Shown here: positions 40,780 to 50,161 of the stretch, piece by piece
Numbering within the stretch: the first letter of the stretch is position 1
Layout of the letters: each line of letters opens with the position of its first letter
Origin: Dyella sp. ASV21
GTDB lineage: Bacteria > Pseudomonadota > Gammaproteobacteria > Xanthomonadales > Rhodanobacteraceae
Direction: 5' to 3'
Length of the DNA: 59,048 bases
Assembly: GCF_016428975.1 (NCBI RefSeq)
Contig: NZ_JAELTT010000025.1
Coordinates: forward strand, 1 to 59,048
The notes under the pieces: generated by a model
The model's input: the letters and a program-made list of their open reading frames with translations, nothing else
Databases searched by the model: none
Told to the model about the DNA's origin: nothing
Position numbers and translations under genes: made by a program

Positions 40780-43245
40780 ATGCCTATCCTGTCTCGCTTG
40801 CTGCTGATCCTGCTCCTCGCCGCCGGGGCCTCCGCGCCGGCCTGGGCGCAAAACGGCCAGAACGCCGCCACCCCGCAGAACGCGGCGCAGATTCCGCAGG
40901 CCACGCAAGCCACGCCCGATCAGCTCAGTGCGCAACTGGATCAGATCAAGCAATCGCTCACCGACCGCAGCAAGCTCACCGACGCCTTGCTTACCGACGC
41001 GCGTGCCAAGGCCCTGGCGGTGCAGCAACAGGCGGACCAGCTCACCGCAAGCCTGACGCCGCAGGCCGATGCGCTCAAGGCCAAGCTCGACGTGCTCGGG
41101 CCGGCCCCGGAAAAAGGCGCCCCAGCGGAAGCGCCCGAGGTCGCGAGCCAGCGCAAACAGCTCAACAAGGACAAGACCGACCTCGCCGGCCAGCTCACCC
41201 AGTCCAAGTCGCTGAGCCTGGAAAGCCAACAGCTCATCACCCAGATCGCCAGCTTGCGGCGCGACCTGTTCCAGGCGCAGATCAGCCAGCGCACGGCCTC
41301 GCCGCTCAGCGTGGTGTTCTGGACACGGCTCTCGCAAAACCTGCCCGACGACGGCGCCAGCCTCAACGCGCTCGGCAAGTCACTCAAGGGCGCGTTCGCG
41401 CAGGCGTGGCAACCAGGCAATCGCATTCCGCTGATCGCCTGCCTGCTGGCCGGCATCGCCTTGTTCGCGGTGGGTCGACGCCTGCTGGAACACCAGATCC
41501 TCGACCTCGCCAGCAAATACCTGCCCTCGGGCCACCTGCGCCGTAGCGCGATGGCCGTGCTGATTACGCTGGGCACCGCCCTCACCTACGGCTTGGCCGC
41601 ATGGCTGATTTACCTTGGCGTGAACTGGAACGGCGCCTACGACCCGGACCTGGACGAGTTGATGCAGCCCATGGTGCGGGTGGTGTTCATCGTCGCCATC
41701 CTGGGCGGACTGGGGCGCGCGCTACTCAGCGTCAAGCGACCCTCGTGGCGCCTGCCGCCCATTTCGGACGATCTCGCCAAGCGCCTGCGCCTGTTCCCCA
41801 CCTTGCTCGCCTATAGCGCGCTGCTGCTGGCGGTGATCGAGCACGTCACCAGCCATATCGGCGCCAGCCTGGCCACCGCCATGGCCGCCAATGCCTTCGC
41901 CGCCACCTTGATCGGCGGGCTGATAGGCGCGGCCTTGATTCGCATGGGACGCGCGCGCCGGGCGCTCATCATCAGTGGCGGCACGCCCGCCGAACGTCCG
42001 CTATGGGTGGGCTTGCTGGTGGCTGGCGCCTTTGCCTGCTCGGTGCTGACCCTGGTCGCCGTATTCACCGGCTACATCGCATTCGGCTTTTTCATGGCCC
42101 GGCAGATGCTCAGTGCCGGCTTCCTGATCGCCGGGCTGTACCTGTTCATGCATCTGATCAATGACCTGTGCGAATCGCTGCTCTCGCCCGATTCGCGCAC
42201 CGGCGTACGCATGCAGGAAACCTTCGGCATCGCCCCCGCTCGGCTGGAACAGGCGGCGACGGTGTTGTCGGGCGTGGGTCGCACTTTCCTCTTGCTGCTT
42301 GCATTGCCGCTGATCCTGGCGCCGTATGGCGCCGGCCCCTCCGAACTGGTCGATCGCGGCACGCGGCTGTTCGCCGGCCGCTCGCTGGGCAGCCTCACCA
42401 TCAACCCCACCAATATCTTCAACGCCCTGCTGGTGCTGCTGCTGGGCGCCATCGTGGTACGCCTGATCAAGCGCTGGCTCGGCAAGCAACTGCTGCCCAA
42501 GACCTCGCTCGACCTGGGCATGCAGACCTCTATCGTCACCCTGCTCGGCTACGTCGGCGGCATCCTGGTTTTCGTACTGGTGCTCGGTGCGCTCAAGGTG
42601 GACGTGCAGAGCATCGCGTGGGTCGCCAGTGCGCTGTCGGTGGGTATCGGCTTCGGCCTCCAGGCCATTGTGCAGAACTTCATCTCCGGCCTGATCCTGC
42701 TGGCCGAGCGACCGGTGAAGGTCGGCGATTGGGTGAGCATCAGCGGTGTAGAGGGCGATATCCGCCGCATCAACGTGCGCGCCACCGAAATCCAGTTGAG
42801 CGATCGCTCCACCATGATCGTCCCCAACTCGCAGCTGATCACCCAAAACGTGCGCAACGTAACCCTCGCCAATGCCCTGGGCCGCGTACAGATCCGCCTG
42901 CCGATGCCCTTGAGCACGGATGCCACCAAGGTGCGGCAGATCGTGCTCGATATCCTGCGCAACCACCCCGGCACGCTCAATACGCCCTCGCCCAGCGTGC
43001 AACTGGACAGCATCGACAGCGGCTCCATGCTGTTCGTATGCACTGCCTACGTCGGCAACCCGCGCGACGCCGGCAACGTCAAGAGCGACCTGCTGTTTGA
43101 GGTCATCGAAAAGCTGCGTCAATCCGGCCTGCCGCTTACCACCCCGCAGGACATGGTGGTACGCACCATGCGACCCGAACGCAACGACACCGGCGGCGGC
43201 GAAAGCAGCAACACCACCACGGTGATGCCGGGCGGCAAGAACTAG
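40780..43245 (+). CDS. Large MscS-family mechanosensitive channel with DUF3772 domain
   Basis: 821 residues. A signal peptide (cut near APAWAQ, residue 24) is followed by a periplasmic coiled-coil DUF3772 region rich in Gln and Ala (to about 190), roughly ten membrane helices (200-600), the pore helix and MscS core (GLQAIVQNFISGLILLAERP, then VGDWVSISGVEGDIRRINVR) and a cytoplasmic vestibule domain to about 790. It opens on membrane tension after osmotic downshock. Length fits the MscK/YjeP-like group. Single gene, divergent from nfi. Confidence 0.9.
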   Translation: MPILSRLLLILLLAAGASAPAWAQNGQNAATPQNAAQIPQATQATPDQLSAQLDQIKQSLTDRSKLTDALLTDARAKALAVQQQADQLTASLTPQADALKAKLDVLGPAPEKGAPAEAPEVASQRKQLNKDKTDLAGQLTQSKSLSLESQQLITQIASLRRDLFQAQISQRTASPLSVVFWTRLSQNLPDDGASLNALGKSLKGAFAQAWQPGNRIPLIACLLAGIALFAVGRRLLEHQILDLASKYLPSGHLRRSAMAVLITLGTALTYGLAAWLIYLGVNWNGAYDPDLDELMQPMVRVVFIVAILGGLGRALLSVKRPSWRLPPISDDLAKRLRLFPTLLAYSALLLAVIEHVTSHIGASLATAMAANAFAATLIGGLIGAALIRMGRARRALIISGGTPAERPLWVGLLVAGAFACSVLTLVAVFTGYIAFGFFMARQMLSAGFLIAGLYLFMHLINDLCESLLSPDSRTGVRMQETFGIAPARLEQAATVLSGVGRTFLLLLALPLILAPYGAGPSELVDRGTRLFAGRSLGSLTINPTNIFNALLVLLLGAIVVRLIKRWLGKQLLPKTSLDLGMQTSIVTLLGYVGGILVFVLVLGALKVDVQSIAWVASALSVGIGFGLQAIVQNFISGLILLAERPVKVGDWVSISGVEGDIRRINVRATEIQLSDRSTMIVPNSQLITQNVRNVTLANALGRVQIRLPMPLSTDATKVRQIVLDILRNHPGTLNTPSPSVQLDSIDSGSMLFVCTAYVGNPRDAGNVKSDLLFEVIEKLRQSGLPLTTPQDMVVRTMRPERNDTGGGESSNTTTVMPGGKN

Positions 43246-43664
43246 GGAAGCCCGAACAACGGTCGCCTTCTCCGCGGAGGCGCCCCGAGCGAACGCGGAC
43301 ATCGTACGTCGGGCCGAAAAGAACCGCCTTGCTTGTGACGCAAAGGCATAGCGTGAGATCCCGGCATCGCCTCGCCTGCACTCTGCATCAACACCCATGT
43401 TGTCTTATGGATCGATCGACCTTCAGCCGGCAAATGCACATCGGATGGTGTCTGCGTCAAACCGATAGCGAACATTCAACGTCGCCAGTTGCCACGATAG
43501 AGGAAGGGCCCTCGCTGCGGCGTCCACCAGCAGCGGCAGCGCCAACGCTGCACGGCCAGCATCCAGTGGACTCGCCACAGCAGCAGAGCCACACCGATAG
43601 CACCGACTCGAGGCCAGCATGGTTGGCCGTGCCGGCCTCGATGGTGCTTGCTAGCGCTTAGCCA
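43246..43664. other. Intergenic region without a recognised gene
   Basis: 419 bases between the MscS gene and the convergent fasciclin gene. Open frames on either strand are short and of biased composition, and none resembles a protein I know. No clear hairpin terminator was found. Confidence 0.4.
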
Positions 43665-44249
43665 TCAGGGCATCAGCACTTTGTCGACAACATGAATCAC
43701 GCCATTGGACTGGATCACATCGCCAATGGTGACGTGGGCGGTATTGCCTTTGGTATCCGTCACGGCCCAGCCGTCGCCATCCTTGCTTACCACCAGCGTC
43801 TCGCCCTGCACCGTCTTGAGTTCGGCCTTGCCGCCGCCGGCCGCAACCTTCGTCGACAAGTCATTCGCCGTGAGTCGCCCCGGCACCACGTGATAAGTCA
43901 GTATCTTGACGAGGCTCGCCTTGTTTTCCGGCTTGAGCAGCGTATCCACCGTACCGGCCGGCAGCGCAGCAAATGCTTCGTTGGTCGGTGCAAAGACGGT
44001 GAAGGGACCCGGGCCGGACAAGGTATCCACGAGCCCGGCCGCCTTCACGGCTGCCACCAGCGTGGTGTGGTCTTTGGAGTTCACGGCGTTCTGGATGATG
44101 TTCTTTGTCGGATACATCGCCGCACCACCGACCATCACGGATGCCGGCGCATCCATCGCGCCAGCCATGGCCAAAGGTGAAAATGCCGCGACGCCGAACA
44201 CCAGGGCCGTGCCCACCAGCATCGAAAGCCCGCGTTGATTGCTCTTCAT
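43665..44249 (-). CDS. Exported fasciclin (FAS1) domain protein
   Basis: 194 residues. Signal peptide at about 1-30 (LVGTALVFGVAAFSPLAMAG), then one FAS1 domain with the two typical motifs, GPFTVFAPTNEAFAALP (H1) and ILTYHVVPGRL (H2), ending in NGVIHVVDKVLMP. FAS1 proteins of bacteria are secreted and thought to act in adhesion or surface interactions. GGAGA six bases before the ATG fixes the start. Single gene. Confidence 0.92.
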   Translation of the reverse strand: MKSNQRGLSMLVGTALVFGVAAFSPLAMAGAMDAPASVMVGGAAMYPTKNIIQNAVNSKDHTTLVAAVKAAGLVDTLSGPGPFTVFAPTNEAFAALPAGTVDTLLKPENKASLVKILTYHVVPGRLTANDLSTKVAAGGGKAELKTVQGETLVVSKDGDGWAVTDTKGNTAHVTIGDVIQSNGVIHVVDKVLMP

Positions 44250-44812
44250 GATTATCTCCGTAGCAAGCGACTTCCGGTTGGAAGCACTCATAGATACGGA
44301 ACCTGGCGGCCATCAGATGCAGGCGGCTTGAAGAAAAAGGGGCGCGAGCAAGGTATTCGGTCTACTTGAGACCACCTGAACGGATAACTGCGGCGCAGCA
44401 AGGGCGCGCGGTTAACGGAGAGGTCCGCTGCGAATCGCGAGGGACGCCAGAGCTATGGAGGAGTTTGCCATGGGAATGAGTCCATCTACGGACATTGTTG
44501 AGGCGGCAGACTCGCTCGAAGACGACGGCCTTAAAAGGGCGTGACGGTGAACCCACCGCTCGCTCGATCTTGTTCTCGCAACACCCTATCAAAGGCGCCC
44601 AAACAGGAGGACCATCAGCGCACGCATCCTGCGGCGCCCTCGCCTGGATTCCACATGTCTTGGCTAAAAAACGTGGCAAACGTCAGGCCGCTCCAGGTCC
44701 GCCCAAGCGAGCGAGTAGAAGCGTCCGACGCTCACGGCACAAGCCCTCGCATATCCGATCCATGGCTGGAACCATCGGCTTTACCGGACATCCTCCATTG
44801 CCCCGATCCCCA
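44250..44812. other. Intergenic region without a recognised gene
   Basis: 563 bases between two minus-strand genes. A 24-codon plus-strand frame at 44470-44544 has a GGAGGAG sequence nearby but nothing else in its favour. No RNA gene or repeat was recognised. Confidence 0.4.
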
Positions 44813-46078
44813 TCAGATCGGGTCTTCGATGGATTTGGCGAGCTGGGTAAAAAGTTTCGGGCCACTCTCGGTCATATGCCAGCAGTCTTCCAGCCGGATG
44901 CCGAATTCGCCGGGAATATAGATGCCGGGCTCATCGGAAAAACACATGCCGGGTGCCAACGGCGTGGCGTCGCCATGGACCAGGTAGGGAGGCTCGTGGC
45001 CGTCCAGGCCGATGCCGTGGCCGGTACGGTGAGGAAGACCGGGCAGGTGGTAACCAGGACCCCAGCCCTCCTTTTCGTAGTAGGCACGCACGGCGTCATC
45101 GATGGCGCCGACCGGAGTGCCCAGGGTGGCCGCGCTCAACGCGATCTCCTGGCCGCGCTTGACGGTATTCCAGACCTTTCGCTGTTTCGCGGTCGGCTGG
45201 CCCATCACCCAGGTGCGCGAGATGTCCGACTGATAACCATGCACGTTGCAGCCCACGTCCATCAGGATGACCGAACCCTCGCGCAGCGTCTGCGGTTGAT
45301 GCGAGCCATGCGGATAGGCACTGGCCTCGTTGATCAACACGAGCGCGAACTCCGGCGCGCCGCCAAGAGCGACGGTGGCAGCGTTCATCATGGCGGCGAT
45401 TTCATCGGGGCGCATGCCCGAGCGCACGTTGCCGTGGACGTAGCGCAGCGCCGCCAGGGTCACGTCATTGGCGGTTTGCATCAGCGCGAGTTCGGCCGGG
45501 GACTTGATCAGCCGAACGGCTTTCACCAGCGCGTCGCCAGAGACCACAGGGTAGGCACCGGCGCTTGCCTCACGCACACCGTCGACGATAAACAGACGCG
45601 TCGTGGCTTCGAAAGCGATCGGGCCAGAGGTAACGCCACGGTCGCGAAGCGCTCCGACAAGGCGAGCGAACGGATTTTCATGCTCGTTCCAGGGACGCAC
45701 ATCGCCACCCACCGCCAAAGTCTCGCGGATCGAAGGTTCTTCAAAGGCAGGGGTCACGACGACGATGTCGCCCCGCGCCGGGATCACGGCGGCTGTCGTA
45801 CGCTCCGAGCGATGCCACTGGACGCCGGTAAAGTAATCCAGGCTCGAGCCCGACTCCAGGATCAAGGCGCCGATCTTCTGGTCGACCATGAGCCGCTGCA
45901 GCTTGGCGATTCGCGCTTGGCGCTCCTCCACCGAGATGGGCTTGGCACCCGAGGTCATGGAGGCCAACCCGGCCAGGGCGGCAGGCGCGGCGTGAGCCGG
46001 AGAGCTGCCCAACATAAGGGCGGTGGACGCCGCGGCGGTGACGGTTACAGCTCCAGTGAGAAAGTCGCGACGACGCAT
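44813..46078 (-). CDS. Tat-exported M24-family metallopeptidase (Xaa-Pro dipeptidase-like)
   Basis: 421 residues. The N-terminus is a Tat signal (MRRRDFLTGAVTVTAAAST, then AHAAPAAL). The creatinase N-domain covers about 50-190, and the pita-bread catalytic domain has the five metal ligands in DVGCNVHGYQSDISRTW, HRTGHGIGLDGHE, EPGIY and IRLEDC. It would remove N-terminal residues before proline or split dipeptides in the periplasm. The active site looks complete. Single gene. Confidence 0.9.
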   Translation of the reverse strand: MRRRDFLTGAVTVTAAASTALMLGSSPAHAAPAALAGLASMTSGAKPISVEERQARIAKLQRLMVDQKIGALILESGSSLDYFTGVQWHRSERTTAAVIPARGDIVVVTPAFEEPSIRETLAVGGDVRPWNEHENPFARLVGALRDRGVTSGPIAFEATTRLFIVDGVREASAGAYPVVSGDALVKAVRLIKSPAELALMQTANDVTLAALRYVHGNVRSGMRPDEIAAMMNAATVALGGAPEFALVLINEASAYPHGSHQPQTLREGSVILMDVGCNVHGYQSDISRTWVMGQPTAKQRKVWNTVKRGQEIALSAATLGTPVGAIDDAVRAYYEKEGWGPGYHLPGLPHRTGHGIGLDGHEPPYLVHGDATPLAPGMCFSDEPGIYIPGEFGIRLEDCWHMTESGPKLFTQLAKSIEDPI

Positions 46079-46352
46079 GATGACTCCGGACCGATGTAAA
46101 GGACGCCCCGCAGTATGCAGGCGTTATGGCTTGCAGAGCGAACCCTCGCGCTTTTTTACCGCGAAAGGATATGGAGTCCGCTTTGGCTGGGAAGCGAACA
46201 TTTCTCACATGGGTGAATAGGACGACTCGGCCACGTTGGAAGGCGCTCCCCGCATGCCCCCTAACGCTGGGCACCCGAGGCGCCGGCGCGGGCGTTCGAC
46301 CAGCAGCCCCTCATGCTCGCCCGCATGGACAGCAGGACACCCGGCCGACGTA

Positions 46353-46805
46353 TCAGTCACGTGCCTTTATGCTCGGTGGAAGCACGACGAAGTCATGCGT
46401 CCTTTCCAGAGATTGCATCGCTGCGATAAGTGCGGGAGGTGGGGCAATAAGCTTGCGCTCGTTGAGGTCCAACCATCCTCCCGCGCTGGTCACTCGCGCG
46501 CTGAGCTTCCCGTCCTGTCGAAATATCTCGTGCCGTAGCAGGAAGCGACTGCCGTCGTCGGAGTGGCCGGCAAGCGCGTAAGTCACCGTGATCTGCTGTT
46601 GCAGCCCAATTTCCTTGAAATACTCCACCTCGTCCTTCATGACCACCGGGCCGATCTTTAGGCGCAGGAACTCTTCCATGGGAAACCCATGCTCCATCAG
46701 GAACATTTGTCGCACGTCCACCGTCTTATCGAGGTAGGCGGTGTTGCGCATGTGGGAGTTGAAGTCCATGTCGCTCCAACCCGCATAAAGAGTCTTCGTA
46801 TACAT
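46353..46805 (-). CDS. Acyl-CoA thioesterase, hotdog fold (4HBT/YbgC type)
   Basis: 150 residues. The N-terminal strand-helix YAGWSDMDFNSHMRNTAYLD has the D-x-D-x-N-x-H-x-x-N pattern of 4-hydroxybenzoyl-CoA thioesterase-like enzymes with their catalytic Asp. The remaining strands (ITVTYALAGHSDDGSRFLLR) complete a single hotdog domain. AGGAG lies eight bases before the ATG. Substrate chain length is unknown. Confidence 0.85.
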   Translation of the reverse strand: MYTKTLYAGWSDMDFNSHMRNTAYLDKTVDVRQMFLMEHGFPMEEFLRLKIGPVVMKDEVEYFKEIGLQQQITVTYALAGHSDDGSRFLLRHEIFRQDGKLSARVTSAGGWLDLNERKLIAPPPALIAAMQSLERTHDFVVLPPSIKARD

Positions 46806-47167
46806 GCGCGTGCTCCTGTCGCTGCGAATAGGCGTCTTGGGTTATGCCGCCCGCGCCATCCGGTGGCGACGCCCTCCAAACGGCCGGAGTCTATGACATT
46901 CCGTGACAGCGGGTTTGCCGCGCCTGGCTGGCCACCATGCGTGCTTCCATGGCCACGTGTGTGGCGGTAGGTCGTATCCGTAAGGTGCGCCTATGGCCTG
47001 AATGTCCACGCGCCCATGCTGTACATGCCGCAACATGGCCACTCCCCTGGAATACGGCTGGGAGAGCATCGGAATCTGAATGGGCCGCGCCCCCTATGAT
47101 CGTAGCCAGGCGATGACCACCCCGCTCCATCGGCCTTTATACTCGGGGAGCCGCCTGGAGCCTTCCG
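46806..47167. other. Intergenic region between divergent genes
   Basis: 362 bases between the thioesterase and the AraC regulator, which are transcribed away from each other. A minus-strand frame (46842-47069) is open but has no ribosome-binding site and no resemblance I know. The promoters of both genes must lie here; no operator was recognised. Confidence 0.4.
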
Positions 47168-47983
47168 ATGGGACACCTGGTCGTCACCCCTGCGCCGCCA
47201 CTGGACGCCCTGGTCTCCCGTCTGTGGGACTGGGACATGCCGCCGCCCGGCCATCACTACGAGCGCGTGCTGCCCGTGCCCGGCGCCGGGCTGATCATCA
47301 ACCTCCACGAGAACGAGACCCGCGTCTATAGCGACGATCTGGAGCGACGTTGCCTGCGCGCCCCAGCGGCGGTGATCGGCGGTCCGTGTTTGCGCAGCCA
47401 GATCATCGACACCGCTGAGCAGGTGCGCGTGATGGGCGTGGTGTTCCACCCTGGTGGTGCGCATGCCTTTACCGGGGAGGACCATACCGCCTTGGTGGCG
47501 CGGGATATCGGGCTGGAGGACCTCTTCGGCTACAGCGCCCACCACTTGCGCGAACAGTTGCTCGATACGCCCAGCGCCGCGCAACGACTGGCCGTGTTGG
47601 AGCAATGGCTGCAAGCGCGCGTGTACACGCCACAGCTTGCCCCTGAAGTGCGCCATGCGCTGGGCGAGTTGGAACGGCTGCCGCAGGTGACGCGCATTGC
47701 CTCCCTCGTGCGTGACACGGGCCTGTCTGAGTATCGCTTCGGCCGCCTGTTCCGGCGGCAGGTAGGCATGGGCCCCAAGCGCTATGCGCGCCTGATGCGC
47801 TTTCGCCGCGTGGTCGATGCCGCCTATCGCTGCGAAACCGTGGATTGGAGCAGCGTGGCGTTCGATGGCGGCTACGGCGATCAGGCCCATCTCATCCATG
47901 AGTTTCGCGACTTTGCCGGCATGACGCCCACCGCCTTCATGGCGGCACGCGGCCCGTATCCCAATCACGTGCCGCTGGATTGA
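47168..47983 (+). CDS. AraC-family transcriptional regulator
   Basis: 271 residues. The N-terminal half (about 1-150) is a beta-rich sensory domain of the kind often called DUF6597 (FHPGGAHAFTGED). The C-terminal half carries two helix-turn-helix units (TRIASLVRDTGLSEYRFGRL, then DWSSVAFDGGYGDQAHLIHEFRDFAGMTPTAF). The last stretch is the standard AraC signature. Target genes are unknown. Confidence 0.88.
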   Translation: MGHLVVTPAPPLDALVSRLWDWDMPPPGHHYERVLPVPGAGLIINLHENETRVYSDDLERRCLRAPAAVIGGPCLRSQIIDTAEQVRVMGVVFHPGGAHAFTGEDHTALVARDIGLEDLFGYSAHHLREQLLDTPSAAQRLAVLEQWLQARVYTPQLAPEVRHALGELERLPQVTRIASLVRDTGLSEYRFGRLFRRQVGMGPKRYARLMRFRRVVDAAYRCETVDWSSVAFDGGYGDQAHLIHEFRDFAGMTPTAFMAARGPYPNHVPLD

Positions 47984-48023
47984 TCGTGCCGTGGCATCAT
48001 GCCGCCCCCGCAGGGAGTCCCCG

Positions 48024-48866
48024 ATGCACCATGACCTGTTCTCCAGCCCCGCCGGCCACGGCACCGCCTCGCATGTACGCGTAGGCATCGGCGGCTGGAA
48101 CTTTGCGCCCTGGCGCAACAACTTCTATCCCTCCGGCCTCGTGCAGCGTCGAGAGCTGGAGTTTGCCAGCCGCCAACTGCGGGCCATTGAAATCAACGGC
48201 ACCTTTTACGGCGCGCAAAAGCCGGCTACCTATGCGAAATGGGCCGCCGAGACGCCGGCCGGTTTCGTGTTTTCGCTCAAGGCGCCCCGCTATGTCACGG
48301 AGGGCAAGCGGCTGGCCGACACCGCCCGCGGTATCGATGGCTTTGTGTTTGGCGGCCTGGCCGAGTTCGGCGATCGCCTGGGGCCAGTGCTTTGGCAGTT
48401 GCCGCCATCGCGTCCGTTCGATGCCGATGACCTGGCCGCCTTCCTCGATCTGCTGCCGCGCGAACTCAACGGCCAGGCCATGCGGCACGTACTGGAAGTA
48501 CGTCATCGCAGCTTCCTGGACGAGAAGTACGTTGAACTGGCACGTAGCCATCGCGTGCCCACCGTGTTTACCGATTCGCCACAATACCCCTCGCTGGCCG
48601 ACCTCACCGGCGATTTCGCCTATGCCCGCTTAATGCGCAGCCAATCGCATATCGATACCGGCTACGCACCGACCGAGCTCGACCATTGGAGCGCGCTGGC
48701 CCGCCAGTGGGCCGAAGGTGGCGACCCGGCCTAGTTGCCGCACGTTGCCGCGCCACTCGCGAACGGCGTGGCCCGGGATGTGTTCATGTATTTCATCAGC
48801 AGCGCCAAGGAGCGCAATCCGGCTGCGGCCATGGCATTGCAACAGCGAGTCGATGCGGGCGGCTAA
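48024..48866 (+). pseudogene. DUF72 protein interrupted by an in-frame amber codon
   Basis: The frame begins at ATG 48024 (GGGAG seven bases upstream), gives 236 residues and meets TAG at 48732-48734. It then continues in the same frame for 43 codons to TAA at 48864-48866. The continuation contains ARDVFMYFISSAKERNPAAA, the usual C-terminal block of DUF72 proteins (a TIM-barrel family of unknown function), so the stop is not the family's natural end. Visible before it are VGIGGWNFAPWRNNFYP and EINGTFYGAQKP. Either the protein is truncated, the TAG is read through, or there is a sequencing error. Confidence 0.8.
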
Positions 48867-48923
48867 TGCCGCCTTGAAGCACAAGAAGCTCTACACTCGC
48901 GCCACTCCGCCGGAACCCTCCCC

Positions 48924-49340
48924 ATGCGAGCCCTCAAACCCTTCCTGTTACTGATCGTGCTGGTGGTGGCTGCCCTGTTGTGGGGGCGGCACGGCACGGA
49001 ACCCGCGCCCACCGGTGGCACCGTTGCCGCGCCGCAGGCCAACAGCGTAGCGTCACCAAGCACGCTGCCCGCATTCCTGCCGCCGGAAGCGGCGGATATC
49101 CTGGCGCGCATCGCCCGGGGCGGGCCGTTTGAGCATCGACAGGACGGCGTGGTGTTCCAGAACCGCGAGAACCGCCTTCCCGCCCAGCCCGAAGGCTATT
49201 ACCACGAGTACACGGTGGATACGCCCGGGCTGGATTACCGCGGTGCACGCCGCATCATCACCGGCGGCACACCACCGCAGGTCTACTACTACACCGACGA
49301 TCATTACCGAACTTTTCGCCGGTTCGAGGTCACCCCATGA
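48924..49340 (+). CDS. Barnase-type guanyl-specific ribonuclease, exported
   Basis: 138 residues. The N-terminal hydrophobic helix (about 5-20) is a signal or anchor. The ribonuclease core carries the microbial RNase N1/T1 catalytic set: E95 in YYHEYTVDTPG, R109/R110 in GARRIITGG and H127 in TDDHYRTFRRFE. All three are present, so it should be active. Its TGA overlaps the ATG of the barstar gene (ATGA), the inhibitor that protects the cell. The pair works as extracellular toxin and cytoplasmic immunity. Confidence 0.9.
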   Translation: MRALKPFLLLIVLVVAALLWGRHGTEPAPTGGTVAAPQANSVASPSTLPAFLPPEAADILARIARGGPFEHRQDGVVFQNRENRLPAQPEGYYHEYTVDTPGLDYRGARRIITGGTPPQVYYYTDDHYRTFRRFEVTP

Positions 49341-49771
49341 ACGCCAACTTCGACCTGGATTTCAACGATGCCGAACACGGCGGCATCTTCTTCGTCACCT
49401 CCGATGACCTGATTCCGCTCGGCGATGCCGCCGGCATGGAAGGGCTCGCGGTGTGCCGTGCCAGTCTCGCCGACTACACCCATCATGAAATGCTGTTCGA
49501 TCGCCTCACCGTGGCCCTGCGTTTGCCCGCCGATTTCGGCCGCAACTGGGACGCACTGGCCGACAGCGTGCGCGATCTCTCCTGGCTGAAGGCGCCCGGT
49601 GTGATTCTGCTGCTGGATCACGCGGAAGCCATGCGCAACGCGGACGAGGACGATTTCGACACCTTGCTGGACATTCTCGAGGAGGCCGTCGATTTCTGGC
49701 AGGAAAACGGCAAGCCCTTCTTCGTATTCTTCGCGCTGCCTGAAAGCGCCTTCGACGACACCGACGCCTGA
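49337..49771 (+). CDS. Barstar-family ribonuclease inhibitor
   Basis: 144 residues. The barstar fold is recognised from LPADFGRNWDALADSVRDLSW (about residues 57-77, the helix and loop that plug the ribonuclease active site) and the acidic helix DEDDFDTLLDILEEAVDFW. The first 45 residues are an extension compared with the 90-residue Bacillus protein. Coupled by ATGA to the ribonuclease gene upstream and followed six bases later by an S4-domain gene. Confidence 0.92.
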   Translation: MNANFDLDFNDAEHGGIFFVTSDDLIPLGDAAGMEGLAVCRASLADYTHHEMLFDRLTVALRLPADFGRNWDALADSVRDLSWLKAPGVILLLDHAEAMRNADEDDFDTLLDILEEAVDFWQENGKPFFVFFALPESAFDDTDA

Positions 49772-49777
49772 CCCACC

Positions 49778-49999
49778 ATGCAAGATATCGACTTTGAACT
49801 GGACCGCGACTTTGTGGAACTCAACCAACTGCTCAAGCTGGTTGGCCTGTGCGATAGCGGCGGCGCCGGCAAGGCCATCGTGGCCAGCGGCGCGGTCGCG
49901 GTGGATGGCGTACAGGAGCTGCGCAAGACCTGCAAGATCCACGCGGGCCAGGTAGTGCAGATCGAGGATTTCACCATCTACGTCAACGCACCCGCTTAA
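49778..49999 (+). CDS. S4-domain RNA-binding protein, YbcJ-like
   Basis: 73 residues made of one S4 domain (FVELNQLLKLVGLCDSGGAG, then GAVAVDGVQELRKTCKIHAGQ). Small free-standing S4 proteins bind structured RNA; the exact target of YbcJ is not settled. It follows barstar by six bases and is probably in the same transcript. The stop codon lies in the centre of a 20-base perfect palindrome that may end the operon. Confidence 0.85.
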   Translation: MQDIDFELDRDFVELNQLLKLVGLCDSGGAGKAIVASGAVAVDGVQELRKTCKIHAGQVVQIEDFTIYVNAPA

Positions 50000-50007
50000 G
50001 CGGGTGC
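49988..50007 (+). terminator. Perfect 20-base palindrome over the S4 gene stop codon
   Basis: GCACCCGCTTAAGCGGGTGC; as RNA an 8-bp GC-rich stem with loop TTAA, followed by CCCTTTGG. The TAA stop is in its centre. A terminator for the barnase-barstar-S4 operon is the simplest reading, although the T-run is weak. Confidence 0.5.
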
Positions 50008-50161
50008 CCTTTGGGGGGCGCTGATTGCTCTCTCATACGCGCGAGAGCCGGGACGCCCTTCCACAACCGAGGGGCGGATCGCCCCGTGCCTTTGCATGGC
50101 ATGATCCGACAGCGGAATGCGTGTTTCTTCTGACCGGCCAGGGTGATCGACCCGAGGATGC

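Noticed and set aside
43329-43661. 110-codon plus-strand frame after the MscS gene
   Set aside because: Low-complexity, His/Pro/Ser-rich translation with no ribosome-binding site or known resemblance.
44470-44544. 24-codon frame with a nearby GGAGGAG
   Set aside because: Too short and without any further support.
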